Assembly (NCBI GenBank): GCA_000496235.1
Contig: KI543233.1
Coordinates: forward strand, 130,559-181,640
Direction: 5' to 3'
Source of the DNA: an uncultured archaeon A07HR60
GTDB lineage: Archaea; Halobacteriota; Halobacteria; Halobacteriales; Haloferacaceae
Length of the DNA stretch: 51,082 bases
A program made the translations under genes and the position numbers. Below are positions 1 to 10,430 of the stretch, piece after piece. How positions within the stretch are numbered: the stretch's first letter is position 1; each line of letters opens with the position of its first letter. The notes under the pieces are model-generated. The model was not told the DNA's origin and made no database searches. It worked only from the letters and a program-made list of their open reading frames with translations.

Positions 1-1396
<1,396 letters not shown>

Positions 1397-1416
1397 TTAT
1401 ACTAGACGACAGCCCG

Positions 1417-1423
1417 ACTTAAA
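1417..1423 (-). promoter_or_regulatory. TATA-like box of gyrB
   Basis: On the minus strand this reads TTTAAGT, about 30 nt before the gyrB ATG at 1387. That spacing would give a leader of only a few nucleotides, as is common in haloarchaea. A GC-rich hairpin-like stretch lies just upstream near 1425-1445. Confidence 0.45.
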
Positions 1424-1840
1424 CCCCCCGCCCGCGCGGGCGAGAGTCAGGTCTCAGTCTGCCGATTTTGTGGTGTACTCGGTCGTCTCTCTACAGTATG
1501 AGACACACAGTAGCGACTATTTACAGGTGTGCACGGCAAGTGTTTCGGAACTCGACCTCAAGGTATTTGATCTCCCACTGTCGTCCGGCTGAATTGATAT
1601 CTGAAGTTCTTCGACAGTTACCAGGACAGGCAGGCACCCGAATCGCAGCACTCTCCGAGAGTTGGTCTCGTCTGGTGGTCGTCACTCGCCACCCTTCGGT
1701 CAGTTGTATGACCCGTAGATGTGCCAATCTACAGATATGCAAGGCGAGTGGCTCAAGACCTGTGTTCCGAGGATTCACGTGACGATACGGTGGGGGCCTG
1801 CCCCGACTGTCGGGCCACTTTCACCTTGCCGTCGGTGATA

Positions 1841-1847
1841 TTTTATA
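1841..1847 (+). promoter_or_regulatory. TATA box of top6BA
   Basis: TTTTATA, centred about 31 nt before the top6B ATG at 1875. This predicts a start of transcription around 1868-1871 and an almost leaderless mRNA. No promoter-like box is apparent before top6A, so both genes are probably read from here. Confidence 0.6.
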
Positions 1848-1874
1848 CCTAAGCGGACTAGTTCGGACTATAGA

Positions 1875-4800
1875 ATGTCGGGTTTCCAGTCATCGCTCGG
1901 CGAAGACGAGGGGATCGCCGAAGAGTTGGCAGAAAGCCAGCGAGCGATTTCTATTGCCGAGTTTTTCGAAAAGAACAAGCACATGCTGGGCTTCGACTCG
2001 GGCGCCCGAGGGCTGGTCACGGCGATCAAAGAAGCCGTGGACAACTCTCTTGATGCGACCGAGGAAGCCAATATCCTGCCGGATATTTACGTCGAAATCG
2101 CCGAGGCAGGCGATTACTACAAACTGATCGTTGAGGATAACGGTCCCGGTATCACCAAAGAACAACTTCCGAAGGTGTTCGGGAAGCTACTGTACGGGAG
2201 TCGGTTTCACAAACGAGAGCAATCGCTACCGCCAGACCAGACACTGCTCGTCCGTGAGGACGGCGAGGCGAAGCTCCTGTCTATCGGCGACCTGTGTGAC
2301 CGATATCTCCCCGACGAAGGGGCGTCGACACAACCTGTCACCGACCAACTCGAAGCACCCGCGTTTACCCGTGATAGCCATCAGACTGGATGGGAACCAG
2401 TCACCCACGCGATCCGCCACGAGACGGCAGCAGACACGTATGCGGTTACGACCGAGCTAGGCCGGACAGTCGAGGTGACAGGAAATCACAGTCTCTTCGC
2501 ACTGACCGACGCCGGGGAAACGACAGAAGTCGATGCGGGTGAGATAAAGCCAGGAGACGAAATCTTGGCTCCAGCTCGATTACCTCGGGCTGGCGACCCG
2601 GTAGAGCAGCTGAATCTTCTGACCCAGGTGGGACAAGAGCGACTGTCGGGTTCGGGGCTGATGGTATTCGGATTCGACGAATCCACGGTGGACAGCTTGC
2701 CATCTACGACTGCTGTGGAAGGGGGAGCAGTTCCGGCGGTAGACATCGTTCAGGCTGGTCTAGCGGGTGAAGTAGCCGAGCAGGAGTGTCTCATCGGGTT
2801 TTCTCGCCGCGCTGGCCCGAGCGACAGTCTCAAACTCGAACAAGAGTCAAATCACGAGCCGGTCGTAGACGAGACCACCACGACGGATATTCGATTGCCC
2901 GTCGAAATCGAGCCTAGCGGTTCATTCGCACGGTTTTTGGGGCAATTCCTCGTATCTGAGGGAGTCGGGTCTGCCGTGGATGCGCTCAAAGAGCATGTTA
3001 CTCTCCAATCTGATCCGACGGCAAGACCAATAGCCGATGGCGGAGTGATGCCGGGCGACGCAGTGTCACCGGGTGGTGACGTCAATGCGCTCACACGGAT
3101 AGCCTCGATTCTCGGAGTAGGCCTCTGTGGGACCGGCGCTGAAAGGCGCGTTCCGCAGTACCTATTTTGTGCCTCAGAGAAGTCTCAGCAGGCATTCCTG
3201 GCCGGCTTGCACGGCGTTGAGGATGTGACAGAGCCGAGTGAGAGCCGACTCACATTTGGGACCAGTATCGACACCCTTCGCAGTCAGGTCTCGATTCTGT
3301 GGAGCATGCTCGGGGTGACTGCTGGAAGTCCAGACGCCGAGTCTCCGTCGGATGCAGATCATCGAATCGCGGTTGGTCCGTCCCGCTGCAGGTCCGATGC
3401 GTTCGGCCACTCCTCACCGAGCGCACGTCGAGACGCGAATGAGCAACTGGACGAGACCAACCAGGCGCTGAAGGGGACGGATATGCGACTGCTGGAGGTA
3501 GAGTCAGTTGAGCAGACCGCTCCGCCAGAGTACGTGTACGACATTTCAGTGCCGGGTGCCAACGGTGATGATGAAAACTTTGTCGTCGCCAACGACGGCC
3601 CAATATCGGTCAAAAACAGCCGCGGCCAACAGGGGATCGGAATCTCTGCAGCTGTGTTATACTCACAGCTGACCTCGGGGAAACCTGCGAAAATCACCTC
3701 TCGGCCCAAAGGAACTGAGACGGCTCAGTACTTCGAGTTGATAATCGACACCGATACGAACGAGCCGGAAATCAAGGCTGAATCCGAGACTACGTGGGAT
3801 CGACCCCACGGGACCCGGATCGAATTGGAGATGGAGGCCAACATGCGAGCCCGGCAGCAACTCCACGATTATATCCAACACACAGCCGTCGTCAACCCTC
3901 ACGCCCGGATCGAACTCAGAGAGCCGAAACTATCGGAGCCGAAGAAATTTGAGCGGGCGACAGATCAGCTTCCCGACGAAACCAGCGAAATTCGACCCCA
4001 CCCTCACGGGGTGGAACTGGGGACGCTGATCAAGATGCTGGAATCAAGCGATTCGTACTCGCTGTCAGGCTTCCTGCAGAGTGAATTCACGCGGGTCGGG
4101 ACGAAAACGGCCGACTCGGTGTCGGACGCCTTCCGTGACCGTTACTTTGGACGCGAGTTCTCGTGGACACCTCCTGCAGCCCACGACCCAGTCGATATCG
4201 CGGCTGCTGTCACAGAGGCTGTCTCGAACAAGGGAGCAGCCGCGACCGAAGACTTCGCCGACACAGTTGCTAATCAGATCAGCAACCACGACCGGATCGC
4301 GCATCATCAAGTGGTCGAGATTGTCGAAGAGACGGCCAAAGAGGTGGCGGCAAGCCACGACCGCACCTTCGGTGCGACGGTCAGGGAAAATGCCATCGCG
4401 GCCGCCTGGGGGCAAGTCACAGCCTTCGGTAGCGGTGATGCTGATTCTCCCGATAGCGGAGAGGAGACTCCCGATCAGATCAGCCCCGACGTGTACAATC
4501 TCATCGACCAGGTGACCGGCAAACGGAAAGATGACGCCACTGTGACGGCGCTGGCGAAGGCGTTGGCCCGCCGGCTGGTCGACCGTGGGGAAACCCGCGG
4601 TCGCATCACACAGGAGCAACTGGAACGAATCGCCGATGACGCCGCAGAGTTCGTCATCGATCAGCGGGACGCGACCATCGGTGATACGGCCCGCGAGAAG
4701 ATTGTCACTGCGCTGGCCGAGGTGACGACGACTGTCCCAGACGACCCGCCGGCTGTCACCGAGATAGCCGAGAGCCGGGACACTGCGAGCGAGCTGTTAG

Positions 4801-5714
4801 AGGCGATGCAGGAGACGGACATTCTCTCGCCACCGACCGACTGTCTGGCCCCAATCACAGCGGACCTGCTTGAGGCGGGTCTGCGCAAAGAGTTCGATGC
4901 GGACTTCTTTGCGGCCGCTACCCGGGACGCGGAGGTACATGGCGGTGATCCCTTCATCGTTGAGGCGGGGGTCGCTTACGGCGGCGAAATCGAGAGTGGT
5001 TCCGTGGAGGTCATGCGATTCGCTAACAGGGTTCCGCTGGTGTACCAGCGGGGTGCCTGTGCTACGACGGACGTCGTCAAACAGATTGGCTGGCGCAATT
5101 ATGGGCTTGACCAGCCCGGCGGGGCCGGGATTCCCTCGGACCAAGCAGTCATCATGGTCCATATCGCCTCGACGAACGTCCCGTTCACGAGCGAGTCGAA
5201 AGACGCTGTCGCGAACGTGCCCGAAATCGAGGACGAAATCGAACTGGCGATCCGAGAGGCGTCTCGTGAGTTGAAGTCGTATCTCAACAAACGGCGGTCG
5301 CTGAAGAAACGGCGGAAAAAACAGGATGTCCTCGGCCGGATCCTCCCCGTGATGGCGGACAAAGTATCGGAGGTGACCGAGCGGAATCGCCCGGAAATCG
5401 ACGGAGCGATGGCGCGGATTATGAACAATCTCAGCGTCAAGCGGGCCCGTGAGGGCGATGAAATTTCGCTGTCGGTGCACAATTACTCGGACACCACAGA
5501 ATCACCGGAAGTAACCGAGATTCTGGACACAGAACCCACCGAGGTGAGCGATGGGGCCACTGCCGTCGAGATGGATGGTGAGTGGTTCCTCAACTGGGAG
5601 CCGACGGTGTCGAGCGGCGAAACAGCCGAACTGACGTATTCGGTGCCAGATGCCTCCGATTTCGAGCTGATGGTAGAGGGTGTCGAAGACGAGAAACTGA
5701 CCGTGGAGACATAA
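1875..5714 (+). CDS. top6B: DNA topoisomerase VI subunit B with intein
   Basis: ATPase subunit of the archaeal type IIB topoisomerase, which relaxes and decatenates DNA as an A2B2 complex. The 1279-residue product contains a 465-residue intein (residues 117-581). The spliced protein would be about 814 residues. The GHKL ATP site has the N-box EAVDNSLDA (53-61) and VEDNGPGI (86-93); the G2 lid SRGQQGIG (582-589) follows the intein directly, so an intact ATP site requires splicing. The transducer domain follows, with a conserved stretch [16 protein letters not shown] near 5083-5130, a basic region [12 protein letters not shown] and a C-terminal Ig-like extension. top6A begins 4 nt after the stop, so the two are surely co-transcribed. 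Confidence 0.97.
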   Translation: MSGFQSSLGEDEGIAEELAESQRAISIAEFFEKNKHMLGFDSGARGLVTAIKEAVDNSLDATEEANILPDIYVEIAEAGDYYKLIVEDNGPGITKEQLPKVFGKLLYGSRFHKREQSLPPDQTLLVREDGEAKLLSIGDLCDRYLPDEGASTQPVTDQLEAPAFTRDSHQTGWEPVTHAIRHETAADTYAVTTELGRTVEVTGNHSLFALTDAGETTEVDAGEIKPGDEILAPARLPRAGDPVEQLNLLTQVGQERLSGSGLMVFGFDESTVDSLPSTTAVEGGAVPAVDIVQAGLAGEVAEQECLIGFSRRAGPSDSLKLEQESNHEPVVDETTTTDIRLPVEIEPSGSFARFLGQFLVSEGVGSAVDALKEHVTLQSDPTARPIADGGVMPGDAVSPGGDVNALTRIASILGVGLCGTGAERRVPQYLFCASEKSQQAFLAGLHGVEDVTEPSESRLTFGTSIDTLRSQVSILWSMLGVTAGSPDAESPSDADHRIAVGPSRCRSDAFGHSSPSARRDANEQLDETNQALKGTDMRLLEVESVEQTAPPEYVYDISVPGANGDDENFVVANDGPISVKNSRGQQGIGISAAVLYSQLTSGKPAKITSRPKGTETAQYFELIIDTDTNEPEIKAESETTWDRPHGTRIELEMEANMRARQQLHDYIQHTAVVNPHARIELREPKLSEPKKFERATDQLPDETSEIRPHPHGVELGTLIKMLESSDSYSLSGFLQSEFTRVGTKTADSVSDAFRDRYFGREFSWTPPAAHDPVDIAAAVTEAVSNKGAAATEDFADTVANQISNHDRIAHHQVVEIVEETAKEVAASHDRTFGATVRENAIAAAWGQVTAFGSGDADSPDSGEETPDQISPDVYNLIDQVTGKRKDDATVTALAKALARRLVDRGETRGRITQEQLERIADDAAEFVIDQRDATIGDTAREKIVTALAEVTTTVPDDPPAVTEIAESRDTASELLEAMQETDILSPPTDCLAPITADLLEAGLRKEFDADFFAAATRDAEVHGGDPFIVEAGVAYGGEIESGSVEVMRFANRVPLVYQRGACATTDVVKQIGWRNYGLDQPGGAGIPSDQAVIMVHIASTNVPFTSESKDAVANVPEIEDEIELAIREASRELKSYLNKRRSLKKRRKKQDVLGRILPVMADKVSEVTERNRPEIDGAMARIMNNLSVKRAREGDEISLSVHNYSDTTESPEVTEILDTEPTEVSDGATAVEMDGEWFLNWEPTVSSGETAELTYSVPDASDFELMVEGVEDEKLTVET
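2223..3617 (+). other. Intein in Top6B, degenerate homing endonuclease
   Basis: 465-residue in-frame insertion (Top6B residues 117-581) between REQ and SRGQQG. It starts with Ser in a block-A-like [15 protein letters not shown]. Block B carries TGNH (His205). Block F is VYDISVPG followed by NFVVAND. It ends GPISVKN with Ser as the +1 extein residue. The penultimate residue is Lys rather than the usual His. A central endonuclease remnant is suggested by [10 protein letters not shown] (354-363, block-C-like) and [11 protein letters not shown] (441-451, block-E-like), where the usual acidic-glycine pair is not preserved. Splicing may still work; I infer that homing activity has been lost. Confidence 0.92.
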
Positions 5715-5718
5715 CCCA

Positions 5719-6840
5719 ATGAGCACTGATGACCTACAATCGACGGGACACGCCGACAGAACAGATGCGGAAGCACGACAGCGACTGATCGATCTGGCTG
5801 ACGACATCTACGAGCAGTTCGCTGACGGAGATATCCCGCAGATGCAGTTGCCCACGCGGACAAAAAACAACATTATTTTCGACGAAGACTCCAACGTCTG
5901 GGTGTACGGTGACCGAACCTCCACGCGGAGTGCAAACTCCGTCCGTGGTGCCCGAAAGTTACTGAAGGCGACCTACACGATCGAGTTCCTCGCCGACCAG
6001 CTTGACCAGGAGCGCTCGTCGACGCTGCGGGAGTTGTACTATCTCTCAGAGTCGTGGAACAACGAGGAAGCACAGTTCGAGACACAAGACGAGTCAAACG
6101 ATCTGATCGAGGATCTCGAAATCGTGTCCGGCGTCACCCGCGAAGACCTCCACATGCGTCCCGAGGAGTCGGGTGCCACGCTGATGGGGCCGCTCAGGCT
6201 CCGCGAACAGACCCGACGGGGCGAACGCGAAATCCACTGTCAGAAAGATGTCGGTGAGGGGGGCTATCAGATCCCGAACAATCCCGATACGATCGACTTC
6301 CTCAGCGACGATGTCGATTTTGCGCTGTGTGTGGAAACCGGGGGGATGCGTGATCGCCTTGTCGAGAACGGTTTCGACGACGAATACAACACGCTGATCA
6401 TCCACCTGAAAGGTCAACCTGCCCGAGCGACCCGCCGGATCACCAAACGAATCCACGATGAGCTACACGTCCCCGTGGTGGTGTTCACTGACAGTGATCC
6501 GTGGTCGTACCGGATCTACGGCTCCGTGGCGTACGGGTCGATCAAATCTGCCCACCTGTCGAAGTATCTGGCCACACCTGAAGCCGACTTTATTGGCATC
6601 CAACCGAACGATATCGTCGATTACGACCTGCCGACGGATCCACTGTCGGATTCTGATATCAACGCCCTCGAGTCTGAACTTGAGGATCCGCGATTCCAGA
6701 CCGACTACTGGGAAGAGCAAATCGAACTTCAGCTGGATATCGGGAAGAAAGCCGAACAGCAGTCACTGGCCTCGCGCGGACTCGACTTCGTTACCGACAC
6801 CTACCTCCCCGAGCGACTCGACGAGATGGACGTCCTGTGA
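5719..6840 (+). CDS. top6A: DNA topoisomerase VI subunit A
   Basis: Spo11-related cleavage subunit of Topo VI; it makes the transient double-strand break through a tyrosine-DNA link. It has 373 residues, a normal length. The winged-helix/CAP region holds LRELYYLSE (Tyr107-Tyr108, the second probably catalytic). The TOPRIM domain has the acidic set Glu206 (CVETGG) and Asp258/Asp260 (TDSDPW). The C-terminus ends in the usual LPxRLDEMD-like tail. The start ATG lies 4 nt after the top6B stop, indicating translational coupling. Confidence 0.97.
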   Translation: MSTDDLQSTGHADRTDAEARQRLIDLADDIYEQFADGDIPQMQLPTRTKNNIIFDEDSNVWVYGDRTSTRSANSVRGARKLLKATYTIEFLADQLDQERSSTLRELYYLSESWNNEEAQFETQDESNDLIEDLEIVSGVTREDLHMRPEESGATLMGPLRLREQTRRGEREIHCQKDVGEGGYQIPNNPDTIDFLSDDVDFALCVETGGMRDRLVENGFDDEYNTLIIHLKGQPARATRRITKRIHDELHVPVVVFTDSDPWSYRIYGSVAYGSIKSAHLSKYLATPEADFIGIQPNDIVDYDLPTDPLSDSDINALESELEDPRFQTDYWEEQIELQLDIGKKAEQQSLASRGLDFVTDTYLPERLDEMDVL

Positions 6841-7294
6841 CTGTCTTCGCCTAGTTGGTTGTGTCACTGGCCGGTGCTTGTACCGCGGTCAGCCCCTGGC
6901 TGACCTCCCTACTGTGGTGTCAGCCTGTCGGGTCTTTCGTCCGTTGCCGTCGGACTTCCCCGAGCGAGGCCCCTCGAAACAGATGACCGGGTCACGTGGG
7001 ACTCGTGGAGTCTTCTCGCGCTGGATCAAATTCGAATTCTAACACTGGGAGAGGTTCTCTCAGTACGATTGAGGAAATCGTGGTGTGTGCGTGGACCGTC
7101 CAGCGTTGACATGACGGCCCCCAGTGGAGAGAATCAACTAGTACGGCCTGCCTAGCCTAGCCTAGCCTAGCTACTTTCAGATGCAGACCGAGTGATGTAG
7201 TCGTCTGTCTCGTGGAAAATCACACACAGTTGCATCCTGTTGCTATCCTGTTCGCGAACGGAACCGGTATGAGGTCGGCGGTTGTAAATAGTGC
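6841..7294. other. Intergenic region between top6A and msrB
   Basis: 454 bp without a supported gene. It contains a pentanucleotide tandem repeat (7151-7170) and a promoter-proximal stretch before msrB. An open frame running past the top6A stop near 6460-7040 is only the +1 shadow of top6A read through. Confidence 0.55.
7151..7170. repeat. CCTAG pentanucleotide tandem repeat
   Basis: Four perfect copies of CCTAG, preceded by an imperfect GCCTG and followed by CTA. It lies in the non-coding gap upstream of msrB. CTAG is usually rare in haloarchaeal genomes, which makes the run stand out. Confidence 0.85.
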
Positions 7295-7711
7295 ATGAGC
7301 GAACCGAATCCTGCTGAGGAGGCGTCTGCTGAAATCACCCGTGTAGAAAAGCCAGACGCTGAGTGGCGCGCAGAGCTGAGCGATGAAGAATACGACATCC
7401 TCCGAGAGCGAGGAACCGAAGCCCGGTTCAGCGGCGAGTTGGTCGATGTCGCGGACGGGGTGTACCGGTGTGTTGGGTGTGGGACGGAGCTGTTCGACGC
7501 TGAGACGAAGTACGACTCAGGCTGCGGATGGCCTGCGTTCTATGCTGCCAACGAGGAGGCCGTCGAGACGCGCGAAGACACCCGTCACGGCCGGTCACGA
7601 ACCGAAGTATTGTGTGCCGGGTGTGATGGACACCTCGGACACGTGTTTGACGATGGACCCGAACCTACCGGCAAACGGTTCTGTATCAACGCTGTCGCAC
7701 TCGACGAGTAG
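7295..7711 (+). CDS. msrB: Peptide-methionine (R)-S-oxide reductase
   Basis: Reduces methionine-R-sulfoxide in oxidised proteins in the cytoplasm. It has 138 residues, normal for MsrB. Structural zinc cysteines lie in CVGC (59, 62) and CAGC (107, 110). The catalytic Cys130 is in RFCINAVAL, and GCGWPAF (76-82) and GHLGHVF (112-118) are family signatures. The gene is free-standing; it converges on the metallo-hydrolase ending at 7715, only 3 nt away, so the two transcripts may overlap. Confidence 0.95.
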   Translation: MSEPNPAEEASAEITRVEKPDAEWRAELSDEEYDILRERGTEARFSGELVDVADGVYRCVGCGTELFDAETKYDSGCGWPAFYAANEEAVETREDTRHGRSRTEVLCAGCDGHLGHVFDDGPEPTGKRFCINAVALDE

Positions 7712-7714
7712 CTA

Positions 7715-8440
7715 CTAATCGACGCCAGACTCGTCGAGGGCAACCGGGATCGATTGGCGAGCCACATCACGAGCGAAGGCACCGCTGTCAGCGGCCAGAC
7801 TATCGGGGGTATCGTAGTGAACCGGGATGACGAGATCCGGTCGCATCGCGCCCGCCAACTCAGCGGTCTCGTGTCGATCTGCGACGACCCCGCCGCCACC
7901 AATATTCGCGAGAAAGACGGAGACATCGAGTTCTGCGAAGCCCTCAAGCGCGTCTGAATCTCCCATCCAAAAGACGCTGTGACCGCCCATCGCGATCCGG
8001 AATCCACAGCCGAATCCTGGGGGGTGTGTCACGTCTCCGCTCGGGCTCGCATTAGCGCCGTCTGGATCGTTGTACGCTTCAACCGACCACACGGTGATAT
8101 CGGCGACCGTGACGCAGTCATCGTCACTGACCCGGATCACGTCGAATGTGGTTGCCAGGTCATCGATTGTATCCACGTCACGGCCGATTCGGCTGGTATC
8201 GACGCCCTCGTAAATCACCAGCGTGGCATCGTTCCCGGCGACTGACCGAATCCCGTCGGGGTCGTAGTGGTGGTCGTGAGTCACGACGACCAGATCGGCA
8301 TCTTTGCCCCAGTACTCGTCCAAGACACCATATCGCCCCGGGTCGGTGTACACGACAGTCCCGTCTGCGGTCTCAAGTCTGACACTTGCGTACCCAAGCC
8401 ATTCTGCACTCAAATCCCCGTATCGGACAGTCATACGCAC
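7715..8440 (-). CDS. MBL-fold metal-dependent hydrolase
   Basis: Metallo-beta-lactamase-fold protein of 241 residues, related to the UlaG/UPF0173 group. It starts with the WLGYASVRLETADGTVVYTDP strand pair typical of that group. The metal-binding loop is THDHHYDPDG (His55, His57, His58, Asp60), a variant of the usual HxHxDH. A late histidine sits in VIPVHYDTPDS. The substrate is unknown. An internal Met two codons on (8434) is an alternative start. It is the first of four MBL-fold genes in the window; they are not close relatives of one another. Confidence 0.85.
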   Translation of the reverse strand: MRMTVRYGDLSAEWLGYASVRLETADGTVVYTDPGRYGVLDEYWGKDADLVVVTHDHHYDPDGIRSVAGNDATLVIYEGVDTSRIGRDVDTIDDLATTFDVIRVSDDDCVTVADITVWSVEAYNDPDGANASPSGDVTHPPGFGCGFRIAMGGHSVFWMGDSDALEGFAELDVSVFLANIGGGGVVADRHETAELAGAMRPDLVIPVHYDTPDSLAADSGAFARDVARQSIPVALDESGVD

Positions 8441-8525
8441 TTTCGTGGGTCAATCCCCTTGAGCGTGGCTTCAACGAACTGTGATGGAGGTGATATCCGT
8501 TCCAGATGGCAGAACGCGACAGCGT

Positions 8526-8700
8526 TTGACATCCTCCCACGGCTGAAGCCGTGGGATTCCTCTGTGGGGATATTGGCTATGCCGTTTCCCCGGAGGCAAC
8601 TTTCCCATCTCGGTGGACGGTACTCTGGTCTGTGCGCTGCTCTTTGGGACTTTCCCGCGTGGGAGAGTGTGATGACTCCGACCATTCGTGGTCGTCCCAC
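8526..8700 (-). ncRNA. Putative omega-RNA/sotRNA at the tnpB 3' end
   Basis: In haloarchaea, IS1341-type tnpB genes give rise to sense overlapping RNAs at their 3' ends. In related systems these end in the right-end hairpin followed by a guide copied from flanking DNA. The hairpin is at 8536-8555. The guide, if any, would be the flanking sequence below about 8526. Only the hairpin is visible; the 5' limit given is a guess. Confidence 0.4.
8536..8555. repeat. Right-end palindrome of the tnpB element
   Basis: CCCACGGCTGAAGCCGTGGG, an 8-bp stem with a four-base loop (palindromic apart from the centre). It is the classic haloarchaeal IS1341 right-end hairpin and would lie in the 3' end of the tnpB-associated RNA. 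Confidence 0.9.
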
Positions 8701-9932
8701 TCGAACCGCACGGGCCGTGCCATCGGCCTGACTTCTGTCTGCGTGTGCCGCTTCAAGAACGTTTCTGACGCCGTGAGGTCGGCGTGGCCCTCGAACCCAC
8801 ACGGGCAAGTGAGTGTGTCCTGATGTCGAGTTGTTCGATCTGTTGAGCCACACTGAGGGCACTCACTGCTCGTCCAGGCTTCTGACTGAACCCCAACTGA
8901 AATCCCGTACTCTTCGGCAGTACACGCCAGTCGCTTGCTGAATTTTTTGAACGCCCAGAAATTGTGAGTCTTGGCGTTGGTTTCGGCTGACCAATGCGCG
9001 TCTAACACATCAGTCAGGTCGCCGATATACACCGTATCCACGCCCTCAGCGTATAGCCGTTCCAACAGCTCACGACACAGCGCCTCTTGGGCGTGATCAC
9101 GGCGACAAGTTCGTTTGCGATACAACCGCCGGATGCGCTTGCTACTATATTGGTCCTCTTCGAGTTTGGACTGTAGCCGAGCGATCTCTCGTGTCGTTTC
9201 GCGGAACCGCTCGAACAACAGACGGCCTTCGTACAGGTATTGCTCGCCGGTCGTGGTCGTACAGGCGACGAGATTGTTTACACCAATGTCCAGAGCGGCC
9301 GTTTCATCGGCCAGTGGAGTCTCCCGTGCATCGTCAGAAACAGTCACGGGTTGCGAAGCTCGGAACGTGTAATTAGTCTCGTCGTACCACAAATCCAATC
9401 GGCTTTGATCCTCGTAGTCAGGCCAGTTCGGCTCGCCAACGATTTCCAGCCGAAGACGACTCTTTGGGCTGTTGTGCTTATTTCGGAGGTCTGCTCCGAC
9501 AAGTATCTCAAGCCGGGATCGGCTGCCCCACTCGACAGAGTATGCGTCCTTCCGAATGACGCTTTTGAGAACACGCCCATCATCTTTGTTGCCACGGAAG
9601 CCTGGCGGCTCCGGGTGTTCCGTGACCGACGTGTTTGACTCGTCGTGATACGCCTTCTTTGTCCTGAAAAATCCACGCCATGCCTCGCTGTTCTTCGCAA
9701 TCACCTGTTGAGCAGTGGAGCCGCCAAGAACGCCTTTATATTTGCCTTCGAGATGCCCGGTGTCGGCGTCCCACACGTCTTCATCTTCAAAGCCGTCTTT
9801 ACCGTTGTACCGCATGAGTCGTTGATAATTTACCTCATTCCAGAGGGAAGCAGAAGCGTCCAACACATTCCGTAGTACCTGCTCATCGTCGTCAGTGAGC
9901 GGGCGCACGGAGAACGTGTTGGTCCGCTTCAT
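8577..9932 (-). CDS. tnpB: TnpB, RNA-guided nuclease family (IS1341 type)
   Basis: 451-residue TnpB homologue, full length and without frameshifts. RuvC-I Asp215 is in ALDIGVNN. The RuvC-II position reads VYIGDL (301-306), with Gly304 where the family normally has Glu. The zinc ribbon has Cys358, Cys361, Cys376 and Cys378, and RuvC-III has Asp385 in GHADLTAS. The tail is Ser/Pro/Arg-rich, as in other haloarchaeal members. Proteins of this family act as RNA-guided DNA nucleases that help retain the element. The missing glutamate makes activity here uncertain. It is transcribed away from the 43-residue ORF, with 42 bp between the two starts. Confidence 0.93.
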   Translation of the reverse strand: MKRTNTFSVRPLTDDDEQVLRNVLDASASLWNEVNYQRLMRYNGKDGFEDEDVWDADTGHLEGKYKGVLGGSTAQQVIAKNSEAWRGFFRTKKAYHDESNTSVTEHPEPPGFRGNKDDGRVLKSVIRKDAYSVEWGSRSRLEILVGADLRNKHNSPKSRLRLEIVGEPNWPDYEDQSRLDLWYDETNYTFRASQPVTVSDDARETPLADETAALDIGVNNLVACTTTTGEQYLYEGRLLFERFRETTREIARLQSKLEEDQYSSKRIRRLYRKRTCRRDHAQEALCRELLERLYAEGVDTVYIGDLTDVLDAHWSAETNAKTHNFWAFKKFSKRLACTAEEYGISVGVQSEAWTSSECPQCGSTDRTTRHQDTLTCPCGFEGHADLTASETFLKRHTQTEVRPMARPVRFEWDDHEWSESSHSPTRESPKEQRTDQSTVHRDGKVASGETA

Positions 9933-9974
9933 GACAACAGATGCTTATACTTTCAGTCTTAAAGACCTTACGTC

Positions 9975-10106
9975 ATGCGCCCTAACATCGACATCACCCA
10001 CACACTCGGTGGCCGAATCAAAGACTACGCAGAAGAGAACGATTTGGACCTGTCAGAAGCTTATACAAAAGTGTTGGAAGCAGGGTTGAACGAGCTAGAA
10101 GCATAA
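9975..10106 (+). CDS. 43-residue ribbon-helix-helix-like protein inside the IS
   Basis: Complete small frame that starts MRPNIDITHTLGGRIKDYAE and ends LEAGLNELEA. A basic N-terminal strand followed by two helices, with a KVLEAGL-type second helix, resembles ribbon-helix-helix DNA-binding proteins. Its start is 42 bp from the divergent tnpB start, so a DNA-binding product could repress both promoters. Good codon use and an ordinary ATG support it. I infer the fold from pattern only; no ligand or target is known. Confidence 0.7.
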   Translation: MRPNIDITHTLGGRIKDYAEENDLDLSEAYTKVLEAGLNELEA

Positions 10107-10157
10107 ATATCCGGATTTACAACGGCTCGTGGGTTAATTCCCAGTTGTCAGATTCAC

Positions 10158-10177
10158 CCCACGGCTCAAGCCGTGGG
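10158..10177. repeat. Left-end palindrome of the tnpB element
   Basis: CCCACGGCTCAAGCCGTGGG. It differs from the right-end palindrome at 8536-8555 by a single base in the loop. The matching pair marks the approximate limits of the element and is what a single-strand transposase would recognise. Confidence 0.9.
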
Positions 10178-10400
10178 CTCTCTCTTTGACTATCTGTAGG
10201 CCCACACCAGGCCAACACTCCTGCCGCAAGGTGGTGGACACCCTCCGGAATCCAGTGGTGGGTTTAATCTGTCAGCCAAGCCCTGAGACGAGTCTCGCTT
10301 CCGTCGCTTCCACAGCGAGAGAGTCGCTTCACTCGGGAGTCACATTCGGAGACCGGCCTTGGCGACCCTGATAAGGAGTACTCACAGATTGACGGGTGGA

Positions 10401-10409
10401 CTTTTTCTA
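10401..10409 (+). promoter_or_regulatory. TATA-like box of the GCS2-like gene
   Basis: CTTTTTCTA, about 26 nt before the ATG at 10431. It supports that ATG as the start of a leaderless or nearly leaderless mRNA. Confidence 0.4.
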
Positions 10410-10430
10410 TCCGCGGTGAATTGACAGGTT

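Larger units (their letters stand above)
8526..10190 (-). mobile_element. IS1341-type (IS200/IS605 family) element, tnpB only
   Basis: About 1.66 kb containing a large tnpB and a divergent small ORF, with no tnpA (Y1 transposase). A 20-bp palindrome sits near each end: 8536-8555 (41-22 nt beyond the tnpB stop) and 10158-10177 (225 nt before the tnpB start). The sequence TTTGAC lies just outside both palindromes (8525-8530 and 10185-10190). I chose the ends from these landmarks; the exact boundaries are uncertain. Without tnpA it would need a Y1 transposase supplied in trans. Confidence 0.8.
10107..10430. other. Gap between the IS small ORF and the GCS2-like gene
   Basis: 324 bp with the left-end palindrome of the element and, at its right end, the promoter of the next gene. 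The stretch 10190-10380 has no supported gene, RNA or repeat. Confidence 0.55.

Noticed and set aside
4065-5480. Long minus-strand open frames (184 and 227 codons) within top6B
   Set aside because: Arg/His/Pro-rich translations with no family resemblance; they are the complement of a well-conserved gene.
6458-7042. 194-codon plus-strand frame overlapping top6A
   Set aside because: Ser/Arg-rich shadow of top6A continuing into non-coding DNA.
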